Under the pieces are notes generated by a model. The model saw only the letters and a list, made by a program, of their open reading frames with translations. It did not search any database and was not told where the DNA came from. A stretch of 64,000 bases of DNA from the NCBI GenBank assembly GCA_024760905.1, contig CM045729.1, forward strand, positions 43,908,080-43,972,079. Direction: 5' to 3'. Shown in pieces: positions 30,792-41,955 of the stretch (positions within the stretch are counted from its first letter, which is position 1; the number at the start of each line of letters is the position of its first letter). The position numbers and the translations under genes are program-made. This DNA comes from Plotosus lineatus. Lineage: Eukaryota > Chordata > Actinopteri > Siluriformes > Plotosidae.

Positions 30792-31118
30792 AGTAGCACA
30801 ATGGCATAGTGGTTAGCACGTCTACCTCACAGCAAGAAGGTTCTGGGTTCGTTTCCCAGTTCGAGTGTTTCTGTGTGGAGTTTGCATGTTCTCCCTCTGC
30901 TAGAGTGGGTTTCCTCCCACAGTCCAAAAATATGCACAGTAGGTTAATTGGCTACTCCAAGTCACCCCAAGGCGTGAGTGTGAATATGAATGGTTGAGTG
31001 TTGGCCCTGTGATGGCCTGGCAAGCCGTTCAGGGTGTACCGCACCCTCGTCCAGAGCCGGATGAGATGGGCGCCAGCCTCCCTGCGACCCTAATTAGGAT
31101 TAAGTGGTGCAGAGAATG
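30792..31118 (+). mobile_element. SINE-D, full-length with 14-bp TSD
   Basis: Exact duplication aatgttcttcttca at 30778-30791 and 31119-31132. In order: tggcatagtggttagcacgt (A box), tctgggttcgtttccc (B box), a body with tgcatgttctccctctgcta, ggccctgtgatggcctggca, gggcgccagcctccctgcga, ccctaattaggattaagtgg and a short GAAT end. The reference copy for this family in the window. Confidence 0.92.
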
Positions 31119-31239
31119 AATGTTCTTCTTCAGTTCTTTAAATGTATCCAACTTGCCTGAGTTTGTAGCTTGAACTTGGCTTGGGTAATGACACCCTGTA
31201 CTCATTCGTTTGCCAAACCTCTTACTCCTAGTAGTGTTG

Positions 31240-31520
31240 TGGTTAGGCAGGGGCTTATATCAGCCAACACTGGGCAAATCCAGGTAATCACACAACCATT
31301 CTTACTCATACTCACATCTAGGAGCACTTTAGAACAGCCAGTTAGCCTAATGTGCATATCTTTGGGCAGTTAGAGTTAACTCGGAAGAAACCTATAGAAG
31401 CATGTAGAGAACATGCAAACTCCACATAGAAATGCCCTAGCTGAGTCTGGGACTGAAACCCAAGACCTTCTTGCTGTGAGATGGGTGCGCTAACTACTAT
31501 GTTATCCTGCCACCCAGTTA
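31240..31520 (-). mobile_element. SINE-D copy, inverted and old
   Basis: Complement of head (gataacatagtagttagcgc), B-box region, gtttgcatgttctctacatg, and the body. Many substitutions. Confidence 0.75.
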
Positions 31521-31524
31521 TGGT

Positions 31525-32110
31525 ACCAATCATGCATAATAGAAATGGTATTGCAAAGAACAGTGTCTACTCATTGCAATGTTGTTCTTATACCTGCTCA
31601 CACTGACAACAATGAGACGCGACAAAGGAGGCAGAATTCAATCATTTTCAATGAAATTTGGACAAATGACATGCTGCTGGTGGTGTTGCTATATATACCA
31701 TAGTCGCCTGTGACAGTGAAGAGAACATGTTGTTTTTGACTCGTTCTGATGCTAGGAGACAGTGATGCACTTCACAGATATCATATTTTATACACTTTTA
31801 TTTTTAGAATCTAATAACTGATTGAATATATGAATCTGTATCCTAATTTTTTTTTTTGGCTACTTTTTTGGCATTTTAATGTTGATGATTATTTATAAAA
31901 TAATTTTATGGGTTTTCATGTAAAATACAACAGTCGCCAGCTGCTAAACCATTACAGGAGTGAAAACTGGACTGTAATATTTTTAGACAACTTACATCTA
32001 ATAAATCATAATGACTAATTATTTGAACTGCTCTTCTTTTTTTGTTTGAAGCAAGTTGCTGTTTAAAGAGTCTGGGATAGTGAGACTTAGAAAAAGGGTG
32101 CTTTAATTGT
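31525..32110. other. No gene recognised
   Basis: No named element identified. Confidence 0.5.
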
Positions 32111-32132
32111 TAAACTAGGTATAGGCTTAACA

Positions 32133-32647
32133 AAGAGGTGAAGCAGCGTGTGCAGGTAGGTTGGAATGGTTGGAGAAAAGTGTCCGGTGTGATGTGTGAT
32201 AGGAGGGTATCGGCAAGAATGAAAGGAAAAGTGTACAATACAGTGTTGAGGCCAACGATGTTGTATGGTTTAGAAACAGTGGCCCTGGGGAAAAGACAGG
32301 AGGCAGAGCTGGAGGTAGCAGAGATGAAAATCTTGAGGTTCTCTTTGGGAGTAACGAGGATGGATAGGATTCGGAATGAGCACATCAGAGGGACAGCACA
32401 TGTAAGACGTTTTGGAGACAAAGTCAGAGAGGCTAGATTGAGATGGTTTGGACATGTACAGAGGAGGGATAGTGAGTATATTGGTAATAGGATGCTGAGG
32501 CTGGAACTACCAGGTAGAAGGCCTAGAGGAAGACCAAAGAGACGATTCATGGATGTGGTGAAGGAAGACATGAAGGTAGTTTGAGTAAGAGAATTAGATG
32601 CAGAGGATAGGGTGAGATGGAGGCAGAAGAAGAAGAAGTAGAAGAAG
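32133..32647 (+). mobile_element. LINE-B 3' fragment with 16-bp TSD
   Basis: 5'-truncated in the C-terminal coding region. Flanked by aggtataggctNaaca (32117-32132 and 32648-32663; one mismatch). The usual 3'-terminal 35-40 bp (gattcgctgtggcgac... gccgaaagg) are missing; the coding sequence runs directly into the GAA tail. Confidence 0.9.
32138..32584 (+). pseudogene. LINE-B C-terminal ORF piece
   Basis: A 148-codon frame matching LINE-B: WNGWRKVSGVMCDRRVSA, LRPTMLYGLETVALGKRQ, RLRWFGHVQRRDSEYIGN, PGRRPRGRPKRRFMDVVKED. It stops early at a TGA after KVV. It helps define the undamaged C-terminal sequence, since it lacks most stops seen in copy 1. Confidence 0.85.
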
Positions 32648-32664
32648 AGGTATAGGCTGAACAC

Positions 32665-33325
32665 ATATTTCTTAATACAATATTATATAGACATACACTT
32701 GCTAAACACTTTATTAGGAGCACTTAATTATTCACCGATACTCGGTCATGTGATCATTTAATCATCCAATCAAATGACAACAGTGTAATTAAGTAGACAC
32801 ATTTCAACAGCTTTGAATAATGGTCACATCTGAATGTGAAAAATGTTGTTATTTTAATGAAATTGACATTACTGTGGTACCATATGGACTCACGTTAGTA
32901 TTTCTTTTATTGTGAATCTCCTGGGAGTATCATGTACACTCGTCTCATGTGTTTAATTTAATTTGGGTGGTGCAGTTGTATATAGTGGATTTTCAGTGGT
33001 GCATATACTGGATATAGCAGATCTGCAGAACAGGAATGCCTTGGTAATGAGCGCGGTCAGTTGTGAATGGCCAGACTCGTTTGAGCTGACACAAAGGTTA
33101 GGTTGTCTCCAATAACAATTCAATACAACTGTGGTGGGGAGAAAACCATATTGAGTTTCACTTCTGTCACCCAATAACAGTGCTGAGGCTACAGTGGTCA
33201 CAGGCTCACAAAAACTGGACGGCTGAAGACTGATGAATCTGGATTTCGATAGGCACATAGATGGTAGGGTCCAACTGCACCTAAATCCAATCCAACTCAA
33301 TCCAAAATGGTTCAACTGCACCTAA
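32665..33325. other. No gene recognised
   Basis: A minus-strand frame at 32953-33321 has no recognisable domain. No repeat named. Confidence 0.45.
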
Positions 33326-33329
33326 ATAT

Positions 33330-33990
33330 TTATGTAACAATTTTAGAAGGCTAGTTCATGTTCATATTCATAATACAAGAAACAGTATGTATGGTTTTTA
33401 TCTTCCAAATGTTAAAAATGCACTTTCAAATATTTTTAAAATGCAGGGTATAAAAGACTGGAACAGTCTGCCTCCCAATTTTCAGTCAAGTACATCTTTA
33501 AATATCTTCAAAAAGTCAGTAAAAAATATTTAGATAATAAAGCCAGAGAAGAGTATGAGTCTTCATTTCTATTTCCATAACTTAATAAGTGACTATCATG
33601 TAACTTTGTACTTACCAGTATTATACAACATGTATTGTATAATAATATGTATTTATATATGTATTCATATATAATATATAATATGTATTAGTATATGTAT
33701 CTATATCTATTGACTTGAGCTCTTTTTCAATGTACCTTTTTTTGTGTAACTGTAAGGACCCCATTGGAAATAAGTTTTACCAAACTTTATGGGCTATCCT
33801 TGATTTCAACGATACATATTCAGGGTATTGTTATTTATTTATTTATTCTATTGTATTTGTTATTCCACATTTGTATAACTAGTTGTTACCAAATTTTTAT
33901 TTTATATATTATCTACTTATTTTTATCTAGTCTTATTATTTTATTTTTATATACTTTATACACTATTTTGGTTTTCTATACTTGAGATTG
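33330..33990 (+). pseudogene. LINE ORF2 C-terminal end and 3' UTR remnant
   Basis: 33345-33530 translates to NTRNSMYGFYLPNVKN, then GIKDWNSLPPNFQSSTSLNIFKKSVK. The WNSLP block is the conserved C-terminal motif of several Jockey/I/CR1-type LINEs. Downstream aaggaccccattggaaataa resembles a LINE 3' UTR. Clade not resolved. Confidence 0.6.
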
Positions 33991-33994
33991 CCCA

Positions 33995-34160
33995 CGACCG
34001 CTGAATTCCGTGAAGCCGGATCAACCCCCCGAACTGTTGGAAACGTACATGTATATGTGTATATAATATCAATAAATATATATTCAATGCTATAAATGCT
34101 TATAATAAACATTAGAAAATAATGCATAAGATATAAATATAATATAAATATACACACATA
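33995..34160 (+). repeat. Repeat family E copy 1
   Basis: Shares ggatcaacc, acatgtatatgtgtatataa, tatcaataaata and ttcaatgctataaatgctta with 61735-61885 and, inverted, 37380-37500. Probably the interior of a Tigger-like element. Confidence 0.75.
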
Positions 34161-34163
34161 CAG

Positions 34164-34739
34164 ATTTTAAGTACTTAGGCTCAACAATCCAGAGCAATAG
34201 AGAGTGTGGAAAAGAGGTCAAGAAGCGTGTGCAGGCAGGTTGGAATGGTTGGAGAAAAGTGTCCGGTGTGATGTGTGATAGGAGGGTATCGGCAAGAATT
34301 AAAGGAAAAGTGTACAAGACGGTGTTGAGGCCAACGATGTTGTATGGTTTAGAAACAGTGGCCCTGGGGAAAAGACAGGAGGCAGAGCTGGAGGTAGCGG
34401 AGATGAAAATCTTGAGATTCTCTATGGGAGTAACGAGGATGGATAGGATCAGGAATGAGCACATCAGAGGGACAGCACATGTAAGACGTTTTAGAGACAA
34501 AGTCAGAGAGGCTAGATTGAGATGGTTTGGACATGTACAGAGGCGGGATAGTGAGTATATTGGTAATAGCATGCTGAGGCTGGAACTACCAGGCAGAAGG
34601 CCTAGAGGAAGACCAAAGAGACGATTCATGGATGTGGTGAAGGAGGACATGAAGGTCGTTGGTGTAAGAGAAGAAGATGCAAAGGATAGGGTGAGATGGA
34701 GGCAGATGATTCGCTGTGGCGACCCCTGAAGGGAAAAGC
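34164..34739 (+). mobile_element. LINE-B 3' fragment
   Basis: From ttttaagtacttaggctcaa (KYLGST codons) to the gacccctgaagggaaaagcc end, where it meets a TA run. The final CGAAAGG and the GAA tail are lost. Confidence 0.9.
34229..34729 (+). pseudogene. LINE-B C-terminal ORF, best preserved copy
   Basis: A 166-codon uninterrupted frame from GWNGWRKVSGVMCDRR through LETVALGKRQEAELEVAEMK, RRFRDKVREARLRWFGHVQR and PRGRPKRRFMDVVKED to the terminal RWRQMIRCGDP and stop. The cleanest example in the window of this domain. The RT itself is absent. Confidence 0.88.

Positions 34740-34743
<4 letters not shown>

Positions 34744-34771
<28 letters not shown>
34744..34771. repeat. (TA)n microsatellite
   Basis: TA run at the LINE-B/Tigger boundary. 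Confidence 0.95.
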
Positions 34772-34775
<4 letters not shown>

Positions 34776-34777
34776 CA

Positions 34778-35631
34778 GTCAGCCCTCTACTTACGAAAAC
34801 CTCTGAATACAAAAAATCCAGGTTACAAAAAACATTTTCATAAATTTTCATTTTACGAAAACAACCTCTTTTTATGAAAAGCGCCAAATGCACCATTCAA
34901 AAATTCAACATGCCATTCAAATGTTCAAACAATGCGTGAGTTGCTCTCTCATTGGCTGTCTCCCATCATAACGCCTCGCTGGCCTCCCATTGGCCAGGAG
35001 GGAGCTGAACTTATACCATACTTCCTGTACCCATACTTCCTATTTCTCACATGCGTGAAGGAGCGTTGAACAGGACTATTGGCTCGTGAGTTTTTTCAGA
35101 GTGATCATTTCAATAATATATTTCGTTATCCATCATGGACCCCAAGAAAGTGATTCCCAGTGACACTGAAAAGAAGAAGCGGGCTCCGTTATCAATCAAA
35201 GTGAAGTAGGAGATAATAAAAAAATACAAAAGTGGGATGCGGTTGAGCAAAATCGCAAAGGAGTATGGCCAACACCCCTCTACAATCGGGACAGTATTGA
35301 AACAGAAGGAGACCTTAAAAGCGGAGAATCATTGATTGAGGCGATTATTTCGGAATGATATTAAAGCAGAAGGAGGCATTAAAAGCAGAGATACAGTGAC
35401 GGAGACAATTATTTCGGAAAAAGCAACCGCCATATTTAAGGACCTCGTGAAGGAGAGCGGGGGTGAGGGTTCTTCAGACCAGCAAACCCCGGACTTTAAA
35501 GCGTTGCATGGGTGGTTCGACAGATTTTTAAAAAGGTGAATAATTTTCTTTTACTTTTAACACATATTTCATACAAAATTGGTGTTATTTTATAATTTAA
35601 TAATATAAGAGAGAGATAGAGAGAGACAGTG

Positions 35632-35675
<44 letters not shown>

Positions 35676-35966
35676 ATTCATAAAAATGTTTAATAATGGT
35701 TTAATTAATAAATATGTTAATTAAATGGTTTCATATGTTAATAAAATGTTGAAATGGTTTAATAAATGATTTTATTTTACTTTTAACACATATTTCATAC
35801 AAATTGGTGTACTTTTATCATTTTTAAAGGGTTTATGGGGTAGTCTTGGGAGCCTTGGAACGAATCAAGCGTTTTACATGTAAAATGTGCCTCTACTTAC
35901 GAAAACTCCAGTTTTCGAGAAAGGCATTGGAACGGATTAATTTCACAAGTAGAGGGCCGACTGTAC
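34778..35966 (+). mobile_element. Tigger/pogo-like element T1, non-autonomous
   Basis: The left terminus acagtcagccctctacttac and the right terminus aagtagagggccgactgta are inverted repeats. Inside are direct ATTCAAA-type repeats, an inverted CCAAT array (cctcccattggccagg near 34985), a CENP-B-like N-terminal coding scrap (35135-35540), and a GT microsatellite (35634-35668). The catalytic domain is absent. Relatives: 50682-51237, 61884-62672 and the solo end 36143-36213. Confidence 0.82.
35135..35540 (+). pseudogene. Tigger/CENP-B-type transposase N-terminus
   Basis: The ATG at 35135 opens MDPKKVIPSDTEKKKRAPLS, then IKVK and a TAG at 35207. The same frame resumes with EIIKKYKSGMRLSKIAKEYG and HPSTIGTVLKQKE: a psq/CENP-B helix-turn-helix that binds transposon ends. 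The open frame 35336-35539 ends with FKALHGWFDRFLKR, the start of the second HTH (the GWF block). A tandem-like repeat of the GGIKSRD region is visible. No DDE core follows. Confidence 0.75.
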
Positions 35967-36142
35967 TATAATAAATATCATTTGCTGGTATGTCAGAGTA
36001 AGGCGAATATGTTGATCCTCGAAGGAAAACACTGTTTTTTTGTTTTTTGTTTTTTAACAAAATAATTTAAATTTGTCCAGTGGAGTCCCTGCTCACACTC
36101 AGCACTAATAGACGCTTCTTTAACCATTACACTGTTATGATC

Positions 36143-36342
<200 letters not shown>

Positions 36343-36458
36343 CACAACTTGAGCAATTGAGGGTTAAGGGCCTTGCTCCACAGAGGTGATAGTGGGGATG
36401 GAATCGCTGACTTTTGGATAAGCAGCACATCTCATTAACCACTGAGTCACCACTGCCA
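36343..36458 (-). mobile_element. SINE-G head fragment
   Basis: Reverse complement: ggcagtggtgactcagtggt (tRNA-like head), the aaagtcagcgattcc B-box-like region, gagcaaggcccttaaccctc. Tail lost in the AC microsatellite. Confidence 0.7.
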
Positions 36459-36469
36459 CAACTAGTATA

Positions 36470-37095
36470 GCGATGGCCATTAAAAACTGAGAGAAATTTT
36501 TGTATATCTGTACTTGAAGGGGTTTTGGGAATATTCTCTGTGGCTTTATTGATGATAGTACTCAGGAACTTAAGAAAATGAAATGTTGTCATTTTGTCAT
36601 GCTTCATCGAACATGTGTAGGTCACTTTGCAAAAGTGGGCAAAATACAGTTTGAGCAAAATATCATATGTATTTGTACAATTTGATGAGTGGTTTGGAAA
36701 GCCTTTATAAAGGTGAAAAAAATGTCCATACGCCACTGTCATTCTAGTGCATGTCTTAATGCCACATCAATCACGTGAACAACATTTCTGGATAACGGGT
36801 ATGGTGGAGGTTGAGTTACAGTGAGGTAGCGAAGTGTATGGGTTATGCACAACACACCATCAGAAACCTGATTGAGACATGATAGTGTCAGTTGACGACA
36901 GGCTACATCCAGGGTGAGAAAGAGTGCCGACTCCCAGACAGGATCGCAACATCCAGTTGCAACACTTGCGGGACTGGTTTCAGAATTAAGACTTTATGTC
37001 AGGCCGGATGCAGGATTAACATGATAAAACACTCATACTAAAACATAATACCTGTCAACTAGAATGAAAATGGCATGAAACTAAATTAATGATAT
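36470..37095. other. No gene recognised
   Basis: Near 36790-37010 the text (gggtatggtggaggttgagt, cagacaggatcgcaacatcc) may be a decayed transposon; I cannot place it. Confidence 0.4.
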
Positions 37096-37106
37096 TCCAA
37101 CTAGAA

Positions 37107-37855
37107 CAGTGGTTCTTAACCTTGTTGGCGGTGCTGAACCCCACCAGTTTCATATGCTTATTCACTGAACCCTTCTTTATTGAAAAATAAAATAATGATT
37201 TTTTTTTTCAAGACAGGTTTTTACTGGGGCACCAAACTGAACTGTGGATTACCATCACTGTGTTCAAAGAACAAAACCAATACAATGCATGAACTCCGCC
37301 CATCAAAACTACTTACATTTTTATGTGAGGTGTGCATCCGAGTGCGTGCACGCGCATCTGTATTTGTGTGTATTTATATTTTATTTACATCTTATGCATT
37401 ATTTTGAATGTTTAATTGTTATTATAAGCATTTATAGCATTGAATATGTATTTATTGATATTGTATACACATAGACATGTATGTATATGTCAGTGTTTTT
37501 GATCCTACTCTGCAAATTATGCAGATAGGAAGCTGACTATTATATATGTGAATCCATGTTTTACATATTTGTCCGACCACTTTCTTTTTTTGCTCAACAT
37601 AGTAAGGATTAAAATGTTCAGAAAGAAATCACATGATGTACCATAACGACAATCACAAGTCGAGTACTGAGCGCACCAAATTTCCTGCAGCACAGATTGG
37701 CCAAGAAATGCAGCGCGATCACCTGAAGCCAGTGATGGCCAAGCGGGGCGTTTCATCATTAATTTGAGTCGGGTGTGTGTCTTGACCTTCGCCGAACCCC
37801 TGAGACTGACTCACCGAACCCTAGTGTTCCATCGAACCCAGGTTAAGAACCACTG
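37107..37855 (-). mobile_element. hAT non-autonomous element, 8-bp TSD
   Basis: Termini cagtggttcttaacc and ggttaagaaccactg are perfect 15-bp inverted repeats. The exact duplication aactagaa flanks them (37099-37106 and 37856-37863). It contains an inverted repeat-family-E segment (37380-37500). No transposase frame recognised. Strand is arbitrary. Confidence 0.95.
37380..37500 (-). repeat. Repeat family E copy 2, inside hAT
   Basis: Reverse complement matches 61740-61885 and 34005-34160 (aataaatacatattcaatgc, ttataataacaattaaacat). Confidence 0.85.
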
Positions 37856-37894
37856 AACTAGAATGAAAGGAGAGTGTCCTTAATTTCAGAAATG

Positions 37895-38580
37895 TTCTTA
37901 GTGCTGCTAGAACACTATCATCCAGAATGCAGCAGCAAGGGTTCTTTCTAGAACTAGAAGGCATGAGCATATCACCCTGATGTTATTTACAATGTACCAG
38001 CTCCCAGTTAAATTTCGAACTGAATATAAAATGCTTCTTTTAACCTGTAAAACCCTTCAAGGTTTCACAACACATTATCCTAGAGAACTTCTTGCTATTT
38101 ATGATCCAGAACACCGCTTAGATCGCAAGGTGCAGGATGCTTAGTGATACCTCGAGTAATGGAGACTACTGCAGGGGGCAGAGCTTTCTCTTACAATGCC
38201 GCACAGTTATGGAATAACCTTCTAGTTATTGTTTGAGCCACAGACAAATATCTCTGTTTTTAAGACGAAACTGAAAACTTACTTGTTTAGTGGAGCATTT
38301 TGTTACTAGCCTTTTATTAGATGGTCTCACACATAGAGAGTTCTGGTAAACTGTGATGTTGGGATGCTGTCGCTCCCTCACTCTAGATGCTCACCCACGT
38401 GACATGTCAGTGGAGTGGCTGATTTCCCCACGTCACAGGGTGCGTTCGTGTCTGACTTTCTTCTGGTTCTCTCTTTTTTTGTTATGCCGTCATAGCCAGT
38501 CATGCCAAAGTCCATGCTTGCACTCAGCAACAATAAAAAAATCTTCCATTTCCATTCCACTATTATGAATATATCTAACA

Positions 38581-38630
<50 letters not shown>

Positions 38631-39190
38631 GCGTGCGTTTTTGTTGAGGTAAACATGCTTCTTCGGAGATTCCGGTGATCCTGATCCTTCTGCTTTCTGA
38701 GTCCTATGGTCTGTCCTAATGTGCTCATGCTGGCTGGGATTCTTATCACTTCAGTCCTGCTGATGAAGATCTATGCAGACTAAGATGTGCACTAAGACTG
38801 TGAAGATGACTTTTCACTGCTGGTGATATAAACTCTTTCCCCCCACAATTATTTAGGATCCACAGGTGTTTATATAACCAACTGGACATTTTGTACTGTA
38901 GTGAAGTTTCTCAAGGTATGCATCCTTTGCATCTTTATGGTTTCACCCCAATCAGGATTAGCTTCTCTTTTGGGCTTGGTTCCTCTCAAGGTTTCTTCCT
39001 CGCGTCAACTGAGGGAATTTTTCTTTGCCACCATCAGCACAGGCTTGTTCATTGGGGATATGTAGGAGTTATAGAAAATGTTTAAACTGTTTTACACATT
39101 ATAAACTCCTACTTTTACTGTGTAAAGCTGTTTTGTGACAATGAAAATTGTAAAAAGCGCAATACAAATAAAACTGGATTGAATTGAATT
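37895..39190 (+). pseudogene. L2-clade LINE 3' end (C-terminus + 3' UTR)
   Basis: 37915-38300 translates to IQNAAARVLSRTRRHEHIT-like text, YQLPVKFRTEYKMLLLTCKT, HRLRSQGAGCLVIPRV, and GGRAFSYNAAQLWNNL: the conserved C-terminal domain of L2 ORF2. The 3' UTR includes tttcttcctcgcgtcaactg, tttgccacc, tgtaaagctgttttgtgaca and cgcaatacaaataaaactgg, ending in TTGAA repeats. A CT microsatellite lies at 38582-38627. Stops and frameshifts show it is old. Confidence 0.85.
38582..38627. repeat. (CT)n microsatellite
   Basis: About 23 CT units inside the L2 3' UTR. Confidence 0.97.
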
Positions 39191-39194
39191 GTAC

Positions 39195-40280
39195 TTGCCT
39201 GTCACCTGTCTGTCACCTTTCTTCATGCCATCTGGCACATAAGGCTCCACACTTGCTCTTCACTTACACTTGTCTTTTGCTGTGTGTGGTTCTTGCTTCA
39301 TTCCAGGTTTTCCATCCTTCCTTTTTCTTTCTTTTTCTACTGTTCTTCTCCATGTTCTTTCGGTCTTCCTCTCTTTCTTTTTCCTTCTGGGAATTGTACT
39401 TGCCAGTGTTGCTATAAAAGCAGAGCTGTATACTATGCTATGTGGGAAAAGTGCATACTGCTACATGTAATAGTATGTTAAGTCCACATGAGTAGTGTAC
39501 TCTTCTCATAACTCTTTGGTATGTCGGTATGCAGTTTCAGGTGTTTCGCTGTAGTTTCCAATAGATTTGTAATATACTTGTAATCGCTGGTAAAAATGTC
39601 AATACATGTTTTCAAGCAGATTGTAATAAGCTTCAGTTGTGCTGTTATCTAGTGACATATACAGGCTTCATAAAAACCGACACTATATTTTATATTGGTT
39701 TTTGGGGTTCCTTATAATAAAAATCTGAAGTGGCCAATAAATGTATATTATTGACACAGAAACAGAATGACAAAATATGTGCAGCTGATTTTCTTTTTAA
39801 AGATCAGTTAAATAGGCTGAGGCTATGAGTGCTCCATGTTGTCATGGTATCAGTGCACACTGATTTAAATTGTTTCCAGTGTGAGCGTGAGTAAGAGTGA
39901 GCCACTACTCTGTCCAATAATTCATGTTTTAATGGCTGAGACTGAAATCACTTTTACAAATAAACAAGCAGTTTAGCTTTAATCAAAAGCAGAGTAGCCT
40001 TAAAATCTCAAAGTAAAATAATAAAAAAAAAGGACTGATGGATGGCCCACATCTCCTTAAGACTAAGATGCAGCTTTAAGAATGGCTGGCGTAATTCTAC
40101 TGAAAACATCCCTGTTTGTGACAGTAGATGAGCACCAGTCACATATAGCTGTGGCATCATTGGGACTCAAACGAAAGATCGTTTGGTAAGTTGTGCCACA
40201 ATTAAACCTGTCCTGTATATTTTAAATAATGGACATTGTTTAAAGCAACAGTGGCAACAGAAACATTCTCACTGACTTAA
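39195..40280. other. No gene recognised
   Basis: CT-rich at 39300-39400 (giving Phe/Ser-rich frames); otherwise unremarkable. Confidence 0.5.
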
Positions 40281-40282
40281 TC

Positions 40283-40665
40283 ATTTGCTGAACTGCTTAA
40301 TCCTATTAGGGCTACAGAGAGACTTTATACCCCAATAGCATTGGACTACGGCATGCAAAGGACCATAACGGAAAAACGTTGAACGCAGTCTATGGAAGAG
40401 TTTCGGCATTTTTACATGTTCAAAAGTACATTCACGGAATATTTTGGCCTGCCAGAAGCATACAGAACTGGAGGAAGACTTGAGGAATAACTACGGAATG
40501 ACACAGAATGATACGGAAGATGAGAGAATAATTGCGGAACATTTGCGGATGACAACATTTTTGCTTTTGTAAGTCTGCCATGCTCCAGTGAAATGAGGGT
40601 ATTAACCTTTCTCAGCTGACACTGGATGAAGGCAGGGTACACCCTGAACACTGCATAGTCAGACT
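40283..40665 (-). mobile_element. SINE-D tail remnants around an unidentified insert
   Basis: Inverted SINE-D tail text occurs at 40290-40325 (gaactgcttaatcctattag) and at 40612-40665 (gacactggatgaaggcaggg, gtacaccctgaacactgcat). About 285 bp of unrelated, A-rich sequence separates them, suggesting an insertion I cannot name. Confidence 0.5.
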
Positions 40666-40669
40666 ATAA

Positions 40670-41085
40670 ACATTGGATTATGAAACAATTTACAATGTGT
40701 GGTTTTAGAACAGTAAAGCATACAGTACAGTGTTTGGGGGAAAAAGCATTTGTTATGAACAGATTTGAAATAAGGGACCTTATATGATTACAAGAGCAGT
40801 TCTAAGAGCCTACAGTTTTCGGTATCCATCAAAAGATGAGTCTTGTTTCTTGGAAGTATGAACTTTGAGTGTATCCACATGTGACCATCCACAAGTGCAT
40901 AACGCTGCCAGTTAAGAATTAGGAGCAATAGAGCAACAAGATGAATCAGACAGGAAAAGTTTGGCAGCTTTAATGAAATATCTGCTCAGATGTATTTCTA
41001 GTACTGAGCTTGGTGAAAGCGAGACGGAAAGCAACTGTATGGACCACCAACACCAATAAATCAAGTCAAACCACTGAAAGTAAGA
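40670..41085. other. No gene recognised
   Basis: Unique-looking sequence. Confidence 0.5.
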
Positions 41086-41643
41086 TGGATGCAGAGAGTA
41101 AATTGTCATTGGATGATCATATTTAGGAAAACTCTTGTATTTATAAAAAATTTAAGCTACTTTCACTGAATGAGATCCAATTAAAAAAGCACCGTGAATT
41201 TTTAAGCTTCATTGTAAACAGATGTCCAGTTTTAAATGGTATGGCATAGTGGAGCAGTAGGAGGTGGTGGTGGACACATTCAGGGTGTACATCTCAATCC
41301 TCAATTTGGAGTATTGCAATGTTCGCCTGTGTCCTTGAGTTTCCTTTAGATTCTTTGGTTTTCCCTAATTCCCTCAAAAAACCATGACATAAAGTGAATT
41401 TATGACTGCAAATTACTCTTAAGTGTGTATAAATACACATGTTGCCCTATAACGAAGTAGCGATAATCCCACCTCACACTCAGTGTTCCAAGGATAAGCT
41501 CCAAAGCTTCCATGATACTAACTGGATTTAAAAACATACTAAACTTAGAAAAAAAAATTACACATTTAAATAAAAAAAAGACAAAAAAATCAAAGAAGAA
41601 ATGCATTAAACTAATTTTTTTTTGAGTACTGAGATGTTACATT
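41086..41643. repeat. Old segmental duplication, arm 1 (left part)
   Basis: Aligns by eye with 46275-46830: gtaaattgtcattg(g/c)atga, cactcttgtatttat, atttaagctact, ttaaatggt(a/g)tggcatag, gtgtgNataNatacacatgt. It continues after the LINE at 44553-44640. The two arms are diverged, so the duplication is old. Confidence 0.8.
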
Positions 41644-41688
41644 GGTGGTTCTCCATCGGATCTGATAATGATGTTTGCATTCTGCAGC

Positions 41689-41928
41689 TCATCGATGCAT
41701 GCGAAGGTGGCTCTGCAGTCCTAGCCTGGAGGTGCAGAGTCTTGAACAGTGGGGGCATTGGAAGTCGGGTCTGGTGATGACTGCTGATGCAGTTCTGTGC
41801 CACTTTTCTTTGGCAGTAGTGAGCTTCTGGCACCACGCTTCTTCAAAGTTGGCAGCTGCTTTGTGGATTGAGGCCCCAGGCTTCTTGGCATCCTGAACTC
41901 CTCCATTCGAATGGCATGCCCCACCCAT
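41689..41928 (-). pseudogene. LINE C-terminal C2H2 zinc-finger region
   Basis: A minus-strand frame ending in DFQCPHCSRLCTSRLGLQS followed by HLRMH: a perfect C-x2-C-x12-H-x3-H finger at the extreme C-terminus. Upstream, in an overlapping frame (41721-42047), is LRWVGHAIRMEEFRMPR, a counterpart of the WFGHVQR block in LINE-B. Terminal fingers of this type occur in some non-LTR lineages and probably bind nucleic acid. Confidence 0.75.
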
Positions 41929-41955
41929 CGAAGTTGAGCCTTGATGAGCATAGTC

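Noticed and set aside
33764..33985. Membrane-like 73-codon ORF
   Set aside because: AT-rich sequence in what looks like a LINE 3' UTR; no support.
39184..39481. Hydrophobic small ORFs (membrane-protein-like)
   Set aside because: Three overlapping frames all derive from a CT/TTC-rich stretch, so hydrophobicity reflects composition.
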